Positions 35,002 through 46,984 of a stretch of DNA of 64,000 bases are shown here, in pieces. The position numbers and the translations under genes were made by a program. A model generated the notes under the pieces. It was not told the DNA's origin. It saw only the letters and a list, made by a program, of their open reading frames with translations, and ran no database searches. Every line of letters starts with the position of its first letter. Position 1 is the first letter of the stretch. This DNA comes from Glossina fuscipes (Eukaryota > Arthropoda > Insecta > Diptera > Glossinidae), in the NCBI RefSeq assembly GCF_014805625.2, contig NW_023998427.1, positions 2,484,092 through 2,548,091 on the forward strand, given 5' to 3'.

Positions 35002-37569
35002 TTGTGATGTCAGGCTGACCGACAGTAGAGCGAGACAAAGCAATAAGTGAATGCATCTTTTACATCAAGTTTACTTCAAATGCTGTACGCTTAGTTTAAT
35101 AGATTTATAAGTTTAATATTGTTTTCATTCGGTGCAGATAAAAGCGAAGAGAAAATGAACATTTTCTAAAGTTTCTATAAAAAAAAGTTTCTGAAAATGC
35201 ATAAAAATTCTCTCAACTACTTTGCTTATTTAAAATTTTCTTTACTATACTATACCATATACATATATATGAAAATAAGCATATTTGAAGTAATATGTAT
35301 ACAGGACACTCTCCGAATATATAACTAAGCAATTTTCTCTATTTTTTATACGTTTAGCGAATTTATTCATGAATAAGAAAGGATTGCTTGAAAGTGAAAG
35401 ATTACATTGGCCGTTAGCCAATAAATAAACTTTAGTCCTTACCACCTGTTTACCGTTTACATTCATTCTATCCCTATGTCGAACTATGTCTACTAGGCTA
35501 ACTAAGAATTATATTCCATTATAAATATAATTTTTATAAAGCATCGCCATGTGCCTCGCTTGATATAGTGAATAAAACACAAATCACTCTTTATTATGCA
35601 TATATGTACGCTGTATGCAATATTATTAGAATTGTGAAAATATTGAAGAAGAGAAGCATCTATGCGATCAGCATAAAATGCACAAACATTATCATAAAAG
35701 CACAGTATTAAGGGAGTCGTTTGCATTCTCAAATGCAAGCAAGCACCTCAACTTGACATCTTTATAGCTACCATCTAAAGAATGTCGATAAATTCGTTAT
35801 CCTGTTTACAAGAATCCATATCCCTAGCCGACATTCGCTGATGCCTGACGATCCGGGATGATGGATCAGGTATCAGAAACCTTATAAAGTATAACAACTT
35901 GTGATTAAATCTAAATTACTAACGGATTTAGTTTTATCCATCTGCCGTCTGTCAATCTAAGTCTCATGTATTGTTTATTCTTGTCCTTGCACTCAAGAAA
36001 TTAAAAACAGAAAGTTATGCTTGAGATTTATACTTATTTAGTAAAGGACGCGTACGTAATTCCTGCAAAGCACTTTATTGCATTAAAATGTCTTCCACCA
36101 ATCGATGTAAAATATGGACAACCATTGCGACCAACATCCCCGAAAAGGGACAAGGTTTACGTTTATTAATATAAAGGGTGTGAAAATTTCGGCACTTGAC
36201 GAGTGTAATTTTCTTAGGTGTTTGTTAATTTCAATCTTATTTCTCTTGTGCACGGCATTGCTCGCAAATGATGAAAGAGCCGCAAGCCTTATTTATCATT
36301 CATACTTCTTTCTTCCTTTTTTGCTATTAAGACTCAAATGCTAGTTTACGATGACAATAGTAATGATGTCGGTAAAAGTATGTACTTATGACACCAACCT
36401 TTATTAATTTGAAAGCATTTAGACTAAAACTATACAACATTTTATCCAGTTGCTATTACCGTTACTTCAGTTTCTCTTTAAGTTTTAGAAGATGGACATG
36501 GTTATTATAGTACAACAGGCACTCACACCTTTGTAAATCAAACAAAAAGAAAACTGCCCCCTTTTAGGCAGAAGAGCATACTTCTCTTTGTTTAACAAAC
36601 ACTGAAATGGAAATTTACACGAAGGGAGGGACGTTTTCTAACAAAGCTATGCTTGCATTTTCCAAGTAATTTTGCAACGAAAATTTGCAAAAAAGAAAAA
36701 AAAGCAAATAAAAAATTTCCTTGAATATTAGAAATACGAACAGAGACATGGGTTTCACTTATCTAGATACGTGCGTCCACTTCCATATTATCAAGTCGGA
36801 TTGCGATTTCTTTTCTTTTTCATCATAGACTAACAGAGCCATAAAATCTTTAGTTTAGTGTGATGATAGCTTTTCTTGAACCGACTTGCAGAAAAATGAT
36901 CAAAGAAGAACGTTAATATGCTATGGCAAGGCGTGGAAAAAGATGAGATATTATTTTTGTGATGAATAAATGATTGTAATAAAACGTTTGGATCTCATTT
37001 ATTCGAACTCTTTTAATAGAGGTAACGAAGCCATTCCGCGATTAATTTTTTAATTGCATCTTTTTTCTAATCCAGACAAACCCCTAAAGAAGCAAACGAT
37101 ATTAAAGAGTGCAGGTAACACGTCTTTATATTAGACTACGAGAAAGATTTATGGTATTTTTTTCCAATACATGTCTTTCTTGTTGATTAAGTCTAAGCCT
37201 AATGCCAATAGCTAATAGGCATAAACCTATAAAATATGAAAGGGGTCCATATATAATTAAAGAAAAACGCTTCTTAAGTGAACAGAACCAGATAATGCTT
37301 TGAAGGCTTGTGAAAAAATTCGCGTCGCTTATCCTACACAATCTTTGTCAAAACTAGAAACATTGAAATTGAACGCTTCTTCGAAAAATTGAACACATTT
37401 CACTGTACGAGATAGCTGCGGAGATCATTATTAATTAAGAAATAATTCTGATGATACGACTCGAATTAGCAATGAAAAATTTAATATCTTAATTTAATTT
37501 AGTGATTTATTAGAAGCGATTTCCGTCAGCGCATGATTACTGAAAGAAAATAAAATTGAACCATTTTTG
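35000..37569. other. non-coding DNA
   Basis: No gene or repeat recognised; only short motif-free frames. Confidence 0.5.
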
Positions 37570-38163
37570 AGTGTCATAATGTGTGCAACACTAGAAAGGA
37601 AGCTTCAGAGACGCTATAAATTACATATATTTTTGATCAGCATGAAGTATTGAAGTATTGATTAAGCCAAGTCTGTCCGTCTATGTGACCGTGTGCTATG
37701 CCACACTACTGACACTCTCCTGATCGTAAACTTGAAGATATCGACTTGAAATTTAGTGAGAAATATTGGGAGTTTCTGGACGCAGGTTGGCCTGTAGTGA
37801 AGGGTAAATTGAACGCGGCTCCGTATTTCTAAAGAAAAACTTGTGCTTTTGTGCTCATTCCACATTCGGCCATGCCCACACAAAGTTATAAAATGTTCTT
37901 TTTAAAATTTTTTTTGACGTTTTATATTTATTAATCATAGGGTGAATAGGACAAAATATTTGCACACTCCTCCAATGAAATAGTGTAAATGACGACGTGG
38001 TGGATTTATCTTTTTTTTTTTACAATACCATCGATATGGGTATCAAATAAAAGGACATGAAGAATAGCATAGGACAAGCTAATTATGTTAATTCTAAGGC
38101 GATAAACATTTTAATGGCGGCGGGTAGGCGACGTTCGGCCCTCGCCGAATATAACTTTCTTAG
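37570..38163 (+). mobile_element. DINE-1/INE-1-like element, TTCGG class
   Basis: Begins at GTGTGCAACACTAGAAAGGA, then AGCTTCAGAGACGCTATAAA, TTTTTGATCAGCATGAAG and a GTCTGTCCGTCTATGTGACC tract. It ends with a perfect 5-bp hairpin TTCGGCCCTCGCCGAA (38134-38149) and TATAACTTTCTTAG. The palindromic 5' head is missing. The best preserved 3' hairpin in the window. Confidence 0.72.
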
Positions 38164-38787
38164 TTATATTTTTTTTTATTAGCTTCACACTCATATAAGC
38201 ATACATCTATTGTTACACCTGACACACAGATCATACAAACTTTATGAGATGTCTTGATATCGAAGCACATGTAGCAGTCCTTTCGGACGATATCCGTGAC
38301 GGGGTCGGGAACACTGGTATTAATTAAAATTTAGATTTTCAAAGAAATTTCATTTCATCTGCGAGAAATGAATGCAATGAGTCTGCCGGTTGAGGATTGC
38401 AATGAAGCAATCGCAGACGAACATTATCTAATAGCGATCTCATCGGTAGCCTTTTGTAAACCCTATTACGCAATCTAGATTCCATGACTCTAATTGTGAT
38501 TTCTGTTTTTACTTTAGGTCGAGGTCTTTTAATTTGGAGATTTTCATTTTTGATACACTCACAGCATTACATTGTTTGGTTTATGTTCATAATGTTAAAG
38601 ATTTGATCAAACGTTTCATTCTTTTAAATAAATTTAAGAGATAATCGAATTTTCATTTACTTCTCCAAAATAAAACAAGATTGAATTAACCTCCAGGTCG
38701 AAGACGAAAACCTTTTGAATTTGTTCATAATTTTGCAAGTGAATGGCTCCCAACTTTTTTACAACAACAAGCAACATTAACGAAAGC
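38164..38787. other. non-coding DNA
   Basis: No feature supported. Confidence 0.45.
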
Positions 38788-38935
38788 AGAGTAAGTAGGA
38801 ACATGTAATTCGGGTGCGACCGAATCTTTTATACCGATCACCGTTATCCTATCAAAAATTGCAAAAAAAAGGAAATTTATAAATTTCCATACTCCATAAT
38901 ATTGGGTGGGAGTGGCTTTTTTTTTTCTATTCATG
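38788..38935 (-). mobile_element. DINE-1-like fragment (3' end), TTCGG class
   Basis: Hairpin TTCGGGTGCGACCGAA (38809-38824) then TCTTTTATACCGATCACCG, matching the 3' end of the copy at 15.6 kb, followed by a shared TTCCATACTCCATAATATTG. The 5' part is not found. Confidence 0.6.
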
Positions 38936-39268
38936 TAGAATAATTCTGTGGAATTTTATATCGTATATCCCGTTGTAGGTCATCAGCAACGAGAAAAGGC
39001 CACAGAAAACAAAGAGATTTTCAGTTTGACTGTGTAGACTTGTAGACTTGTCGCCAAACCCTTTTGCAAATTTTTGTAAGGCTTTGTCTGCACACAAGTG
39101 CTGGCAATTGCTAAAAATTCCGTAATGAATTTCTTCTTTTTGTTTAGTTAGTTAGGCAAACTCAGATCGGATGGTAACAAGATCATTAAACGGTTTTTTT
39201 TGTTTATAGCAAGTGTTTTTTGTTTGGCATAGAGAAATTCGACCACATTCCTGCTTATATTATCTACA

Positions 39269-39320
<52 letters not shown>

Positions 39321-40446
39321 ACCTCAAGATAGCGAATTTTGACTGAAAATAGAGAGCTTGACAAAATGGCAACTATAGTGTAAATCGTCCAGTTAGCATC
39401 ATTCCTTATGTCTATTCTATGCATTAAATTTCTTGTTTCTCCATTACTCCTACTGTAGGCTGCAATACAGGCTATTCGTCAAAATGCTAAGCAAATGTAA
39501 ATTTTTATTCATGCAGTCAGCATGTTTCTCAATCAGAATAACAGGATTTCTAAAGAAAGTAAAATGGTTACAAGTCAAACGTAAGCACAAGTTATTTGAG
39601 AGTACGCAAGAGGAAGGCATAAAAGTAAAACATCTGCAATGTCTGTATAGATAACAGTCAGAAATGCAATTTAAATATGTATACATATGTGTGCAAACAT
39701 ATGATCAGATTGATGGGATTCTGAAATAACTTAGTTACATATATCTAAAGGCTATAACAGGACTTAAAAGGGCGAAGTTGATCTGCAGACACATCTAAAA
39801 TCACTACAATGCAAAACTTTCTTCTAACAAGATAGCACAGTTTACAATTTGAATGTAACTTTTTTCTCACCACATACAAATTATGCACTAATTTGTAACG
39901 GAGTCCCTTCCATTAAGCTAGCAGTGCGCCGGTCTAAGCGAAAGTCATGTCCGTCCATGAATCGGATTCTTACATTTTTAACATATTACGCCACGTATTA
40001 ATTCACAATTATTTCCTTGATTTAGATTACCGATCAAAAAATTGCTATGGTCTGATAATTTGCAGGATTGGTAATGTCAGAGTTCTAAGGTGCTGCTTGG
40101 TCGTGTAATGACCCGGCGAATATGGAAGCCGACTTCGCAGGACAATGGCCGAGTTGCTATTTAGCCGAGAAGTTCAGTGCACATAGAAATAGACGGAATC
40201 CTTCTTAATGACTCGCTTGCAAGAATCGAATCGGCATTGAGCTTGCTACTCTTTCAAGGAGTAGGAAAGTTTTATCTTTACCAGGTGAGGAGAAATTTGA
40301 ATCCAATAGTTCAGCCATCATATTAACATTAATCAATCGTGTCAGATGCTTCTTGATCGCTTCGACGAAGAAAACGATGCGTTAAAGTGGTTTCCTTATC
40401 TCTCCATGAACTGCCCGAAGTTGCTTCTTTTTTTTTTTTTGTTTTG
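38936..40446. other. non-coding DNA with a TA microsatellite
   Basis: (TA)n at 39272-39308. The part at 40060-40430 is richer in G+C and may derive from a coding repeat, but no motif was recognised before the assembly gap. Confidence 0.4.
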
Positions 40447-40846
40447 NNNNNNNNNNNNNNNNNNNNNNNNNNNNNNNNNNNNNNNNNNNNNNNNNNNNNN
40501 NNNNNNNNNNNNNNNNNNNNNNNNNNNNNNNNNNNNNNNNNNNNNNNNNNNNNNNNNNNNNNNNNNNNNNNNNNNNNNNNNNNNNNNNNNNNNNNNNNNN
40601 NNNNNNNNNNNNNNNNNNNNNNNNNNNNNNNNNNNNNNNNNNNNNNNNNNNNNNNNNNNNNNNNNNNNNNNNNNNNNNNNNNNNNNNNNNNNNNNNNNNN
40701 NNNNNNNNNNNNNNNNNNNNNNNNNNNNNNNNNNNNNNNNNNNNNNNNNNNNNNNNNNNNNNNNNNNNNNNNNNNNNNNNNNNNNNNNNNNNNNNNNNNN
40801 NNNNNNNNNNNNNNNNNNNNNNNNNNNNNNNNNNNNNNNNNNNNNN
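40447..40846. other. 400-N assembly gap
   Basis: Exactly 400 N follow a poly-T run. Open frames reported across it are artefacts. Confidence 0.98.
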
Positions 40847-42639
40847 CCCCCTGCTTAAAAAGAACTTATTTATGATTCGATGCTCATAGCTTGCGGCTTC
40901 TTTCCATATTTCATAAGAGAAAATTTATTTTTGTGCTCAGTAATTACTTATAATATACGCTCCTCTATTCTCTCTCCATAGATTGACTAATGCAGTACTT
41001 GTGCAGAACAGCTTAGTATCGTAAGTCGACGTCTAGTGATGTTCGTTCTCTAATCGTTCAAAGTTTTGCACGCAAATTCTAAATGGTTGCGCATAGTTGA
41101 CGTTATTTTAGATTGATGCACACCATTGTTGTCAATTATTGAGATTATTACTTACCAACTTTTCGATCGCACATCTTCAAACTCGGTCTGTGCCAATAAG
41201 TTAAGAGAAAATCCGAATTTTACCAATTTTGAGCCAAAAATGACTTTTATAGCCAGAGTACATAACTATTTTATTTTTCCGAAGAATGAAGGCATTTGAG
41301 CTGACCATTTTTTAATACAAACTAAGATAGAGGCACGCGAGTAAACCTAAAATAAGCTTGTGGAGTTTGCCCTCCTGCCTAGCTTGATCGCTGCTTACCT
41401 TAGCTTAGCAATTTCTCGTATTAATTGAGAGTTGATTTTATGGGACGAGTTCGACGAAATTTCCTCCCGGCTTATCCAAGTTAAAACATATCTCCTACCA
41501 AAAGTTATTAAGTAAATTCATTTAGTTGTTAGCGAATTATTGTTCGAAAATGCTTTAATAAGACTTCCCCTTCTCCCGTTTATTCCCAGGCATTACTGCA
41601 TATAAGTGATCACAAGAATTTGTTTTCCTCTTGCTGCAATTTTCTGATATTTCGTATTCGATATTTCAGCCAATTCTATTCTTCTTTCTCTTTCACATGG
41701 CTGTCGCAACCTTCGTCTCATATGAATGCGAGGTATAAAAATGTATAAAGTTTGGATATGGGCCGAAATGTGTAAAGGAAGAGAACTCGTGTATAATTAA
41801 AGCTTAATTGCTATCTCGAGAAAGCTTGAACAAGACGAAATATGGTAGGACTGTGTCATTAATTTCTTTGGAGCTCTCTAAGTAATCGGCAAGTGATTCG
41901 ATCGAACATGATGGCAAAAAATTCAAGTGCAGTGAATTTTTATTGTATGATTAAATGAATCAAAAGCTTTGCACGTCAAGCAGATGAAATTAACTCAGAA
42001 ATCGTATGACAGTTTTGAGGACTGACTTACGCAAATCGGTTTCATGCCGATATATGTTGAGCATGCGCGTCCTTTCAATGTCAATAATTATTTGATCATG
42101 CAAGGACAAGGAGTATTGTTATCCTTTTTTGTTTTTGATAAAATGCTTATTCCCATATTTAAGAAAATAACGAAATTAATCTGCACAGCAAGCGTATAAA
42201 GGACCCATCCGCTATTTCATTAGGACAAAAGCAGTGTAATAGTTTTGGCTGACCTCCAAATCTAAAGTACTTCCCGTTATGTTGTGAAAGAAAGTGTTAT
42301 AGTAGTATACTAGGGGTTACTAAAGAATAGTGAAAGGATGAACACGTAAATGTTGAAATGCTGAAAATATGTCAGAAAATCATTTTCTACTCTCTTGGAA
42401 TTCAGAACGCCATAGCAAAGCCCATGTCTATCAACAAACGCCACTAATTTTCCAAAACTCCTTAAAGCCGTGTACATCTAAGTAAAAATGAATAAAATTC
42501 ACCAAGGCAGAATTTCAGAATACGATGCCACTGTACAATTCCAACAAGTATTAATTCGATTTAGTTTACAACCCATTCCGGAAAACCTATATTTTCATCT
42601 GAATGTTCAACAATACATTCTCTAAATAGTAAGTTTTAT
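40847..42639. other. non-coding DNA
   Basis: No gene, RNA or assignable repeat seen. Confidence 0.5.
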
Positions 42640-42975
42640 ATTACAGTTGAATATATTCGAAATTGCACCGTACAACCTTCATGATACAGTACCCAGAGTG
42701 CCTTGTGATAGATCCACTTATTATTATATCGATCGATTCGAAAAGTGCTTCTTAGCTTGTCTATCCGTCTGTTTGTCTGGCCGAGTGGGTCCCCTTGTGT
42801 TGCACCTACAGGCCGCAATTTTTGAGAATTTGGTACACCGATGAACCTTGGCCGAAGGATGAACGCTTTAGGAAATGATTTGGACCGGGCCAAGACCCTA
42901 TTTTGAAAAGTCGTTGTATTAAAAATTGTAGGATGATGGAGGAGATTTAATGGTGGGCCGTGTTCTACTACAGCG
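42640..42975 (+). mobile_element. DINE-like fragment, GTCGG class
   Basis: Contains TGTCTATCCGTCTGTTTGTC, CAATTTTTGAGAATTTGG, CCCTATTTTGAAAAGTCGTT (about 42896) and ends GATTTAATGGTGGGCCGTG, equivalent to the 3' end of other copies but with the hairpin half lost. Confidence 0.55.
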
Positions 42976-44240
42976 TTTTTACTCGTTTTTCTCTTTATGA
43001 GCTTGCTTCAGACACACCTTTAACATTAAAGACATACGACTTGCGTTAAGCATCAATTTTGTGAACAAAATAATTAAGCCAACAATCGCGAAGGGATACT
43101 TTCTTCAATACATTGTTTTGGGGCAGTACTTACGTTTCGAATATGAATATAATTTATTAATTTTTTCCTCCTTTTTCCTCCTTTTCTTCTTTCCTTTTTT
43201 CATATCGCATTGAGAAGTCGCAGAAAAATAGATTAAATAACCAGCAAATAATTTGAGTTTCATAATAAAAAAACACGGCCTATGTTAAGGAAAGTTTTTA
43301 TAAATGTTTAGACAACACATTTATGGCAAACAAAGAATAAATTGACTCTTAAGTATTCCTTTAAAAAGCCTCAACTTGATTGTTTTTGTAAACGTCAAAA
43401 TTTGTTGTAATATGTAATAATTGCTATTGAGATTACTTTCAAACGACATAAATATGAGGTTTTTGCTCTATACGTTGTATGTGGTAAAAGCAATTTATGC
43501 GTTTGCTTATTATGGGTTAATTGCTTTTGATGATTTTGCATTATAAAGCATGATGTTGATCTAGATAAGGCAGGCGATTAATTTCTCTCAGTATAGTATA
43601 TAATCAGTAAATAAGAGATACTTTTCATACGTATGTATGTATGTATGTACTTTTTATATAACATATATATATATATATATATTTGACGTTTAATAAATTT
43701 TGTATACAATAAAACCAAGCAAGTATACACACACATATCATCTACAAAGCATCAAAATATAATGTATATACATACTCGTATATATACACATATACATGTA
43801 TATACATGTTTATGGCCCATAAGGACTGCATCAGATGCAAGACTCTAATACAAATTTTTGTACGAGGGAAACAGTTAACTAAGCTTTTATTTTTATTTTG
43901 CCAGTCTTTTCAATTGACAGTCTGGGGCATTAAATTTACAATTTGTTGCGTTTGCTGACCACGTACACGAAATTGTGTGCAACCGCAAGAAAACAAAGAA
44001 TAGAAAATATAAAGTGAAGAAGAAGAAGAAGAAGAAAAAGAAGAGCACCCTTTTCTAGCTCGGCTCTTTGGTTGGCTTATGGCACTACCGCACCACACAA
44101 TCTAATGCATAATACGTTGAGTTAAAAATGTGCTTATTTTTCACGCCAAAATAGAGGTAAAGAGTTTATTCCATACATATATACTACATTATATGCATTG
44201 TACATATTTTACTGTTTCTGCTTTAAGTTTTCATATCTGC
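42976..44240. other. non-coding DNA with microsatellites
   Basis: (GTAT)n at 43631-43650, (AT)n at 43662-43682, ATAC-type repeats to about 43805, and a GAA-rich run at 44019-44045 that codes for Ser on the minus strand. No gene supported. Confidence 0.5.
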
Positions 44241-44432
44241 TTTTATACCCTACCATCACTTGTGTGTTACAATTTGTGCGAACGCAAGCTCTTGTATAGA
44301 GCGAAAGTCTTCCAATAATCTTCCAAAAATTGTGACTGCATGTATTATTATCAAAACGAGCGAATAACGGTAATAGGCGAACGATGGTGTAGAGCATGTA
44401 AGTTCGGCGTTGCCCGACTATAATGCTCTTAC
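44241..44432 (+). mobile_element. internally deleted DINE-like element, GTCGG class
   Basis: The 5' head TTATACCCTACCATCACTTG and the 3' end GGTGTAGAGCATGTAAG plus hairpin TTCGGCGTTGCCCGAC (about 44404-44419) and TATAATGCTCTTAC lie within 190 bp, so almost all of the body is gone. This copy best defines the two ends of the class. Confidence 0.6.
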
Positions 44433-44984
44433 TTTTACTCTCATTGCAGATTTTATAGTTAATTTTAAGTAAAAACATAAAAGATGTAATACTAAAGATA
44501 TGTTAAATATATTATATTTTGCTAATGCAAGGCTTTCTTAGATCCACCATTCAAACGGAACATACACAAAAAAAATTATATAAATAAAATAAAGAAATTG
44601 TTTAAAATAATTAAAAATATTATGTTCAAAGTATCCCGCACTGCCATCTACGTACAATTATCTAATCCTCCTGATAAAATGCATTTAGAAGGACATCTGG
44701 TCTTTTATGTTTATCCATGAAAGAATCGCCTAATTTTTCACAATATAGAAGGTAGAACGCATTCGTAATCTTTGTTATTACCCTTCGGCGCAACGCTTTA
44801 ATTCGTTCACAATTTTATGAATATTCGCTGACAAAGTGTACCAAATATTTGTTATTTCTTCTCCTGTCGCCGCAAAGTGTACATTTTTCGTCCTTTTCTT
44901 CAGATTCAGTAAGGTTTTCATTTTCTACTTTTCTATATCCGCCACGACTTGTGCTACACAGTATATTAAGTTATTGCGCTGGTG
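44433..44984. other. non-coding DNA
   Basis: Nothing recognised. Confidence 0.5.
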
Positions 44985-45812
44985 TGTAACAGGCACAAGG
45001 AGTTAAGATAGACCCACCCTTTTTAATATTATACTGATCAATTCAGAATCATAGTCTGTTCGTCTGTCCATCTGATCCCTATCCATATAAATTTGTATTC
45101 AAACTACAGGTCGAAATTTTGAAGATAATTTGATCAAATTACGTACAGTGACGTGTTTTGACGAACGCTATTGAAAATGAATCGGATCGGTTCACATTTT
45201 TGACGTCCTATTCTGAAAAGTCGTTATATGGAAAAAAATTCCAATTTTCCAAATTTCAAGGGCAAAAAAAGCTAAGTGACAGTATTTCGGCATTGTAAAT
45301 TGATCTGACAAACTTTGAACCGGCTGGGGCAATTTTTGAACCTCCTCTCATATAACGAAAACCTAAATTTTTATGACAAAAAGATATAATGCTTAATGCT
45401 TCATGGTGAAAATTATATCATAATGGGCCTCTTTCTTGGATCCTACCATAGTAAGGATTCTCACGAAAATTGATCCTTTACAGAGTAGAAAAGTCTAAAT
45501 TTTAATGGTGGTATGTGGTGATGGAAATTGACCAATAATATTATAATACTTAAATACAAAAATGGACTCTAAAAAATGTAGACAATCCACGCCTATTTTT
45601 GGATCCTGCCCTATGTAAGGATTAAACTTGTACTACATTACGTTGCGTTTTCGGCCCGCTTCCCCATGAACACGCATATGAAAAATATGCCTTTATACAG
45701 AGCCCAGATATAATTTTTATCATTAATATATAATAAATATTAGAATTGTGTTAGACAATTTGGTGTAGTGTATTTAAGAGTCGGCCTTGCCCGACAGTAT
45801 CGATTGAGTATT
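44985..45812 (+). mobile_element. DINE-like element, GTCGG class
   Basis: Starts near CTGGTGTGTAACAGGCACAA and runs through AGATAGACCCACCC, TACTGATCAATTCAGAATCA, GTCTGTTCGTCTGTCCATC and TATTCTGAAAAGTCGTTATA (about 45214). It ends TGGTGTAGTGTATTTAAGA and hairpin GTCGGCCTTGCCCGAC (about 45779-45794). About 830 bp, the longest copy of this class; it may include a second insertion. Confidence 0.62.
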
Positions 45813-46930
45813 GACGAATTTATATGATTTATCAATAATAATACCAAATAAAACGAAACACACAAAAGCAAAAGTAAAGCCTCTATGGGCTTATCAATGG
45901 TGACGACATTTATGTACATTATCCCACGAACTTATTGAGTAATATGCTAACTTCATTTTTTAATATTAAAGAAGTCTTTCCGCTACACATTTTTCAATAT
46001 ACCTCGAATTATGAATATATCCCGCTTAAGTCAATTTAACCATTCTTCATAATGACCCAAGAAAGAAATCCTTGGAAACACAAGTCCTGGTTGCGTTGGT
46101 TTATCTCAGACGTTCAGTTATTGGTTTCTATGCCTCGATGCGATGCGTCGATAGAAAATGATTGCCCTCTGGACGTTGTATCTCCCGATTTCTCGCAAAA
46201 CTTTGGCTAACCAGACAGTTGTATACTATCTAAAATTCGATCATTTTATAATCTTCAGACGCTGCTGTTATTGTGACGCACTAAAACTGGTTAAAAACGC
46301 TCCTTTCGCGAAGAATTTTCGTACCAGCTCGGCTTATCTCTTGTAGATTAAAACAATACAATGAAAAAAGTCTTATGATAACCATTGCGTAGGATTTTGC
46401 CTGAATGTCGCTTTAAACTCTTTACTGGCATGCTGGCGAATTTTGGACGCCTCTCCCCGAGGCCATCAGCCAACGAACGAAGAACACGACTAAATCCTTT
46501 AAACAATCCTCTATAACGGTTGTGTGTTCTGTATGCGAATTGAGAATTAAAAATCGAAATGACTTGGTTTTGGTACTTTGGTTTATTCTCTTTGAAAATT
46601 ATTAAAAAGAAAAAATCTCCTAAGTTGATGCCAATTTTTAAAGGGAAATAACGATCTTATAAGATAAAGTGCTAGTTGTGTGCAATATTTATAACATACG
46701 ATGGAAACATTGCACTCTATCGTTCAACATAAAAAGTTCCCTTATAATGTAAACGAGGTCTTAAGTTTCGAATCCTAAGGTCGGCAGACGCCCAATAATA
46801 TCGAATATCAAAATTTGTTGTTTAATATTTGCCTTAAAATAAACAGAAAATATTTTATATCAATGCACAGCCAAGTAACTTATTTAGTGAATTTACTTTT
46901 CTTTTATTTCGCTTATGTTACGTGTATACC

Positions 46931-46934
<4 letters not shown>
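45813..46934. other. non-coding DNA
   Basis: 46.1-46.5 kb has a less A+T-rich composition and could be old transposon sequence, but no motif was recognised. Confidence 0.4.

Positions 46935-46981
<47 letters not shown>
46935..46981. repeat. (TA)n microsatellite, 47 bp
   Basis: Pure TA run, followed by two copies of TGAGTCATA(T). Confidence 0.95.

Positions 46982-46984
<3 letters not shown>

Noticed and set aside
40346..40875. Open frames of 162 and 170 codons
   Set aside because: They run through the 400-N gap; the translated part is unknown residues.
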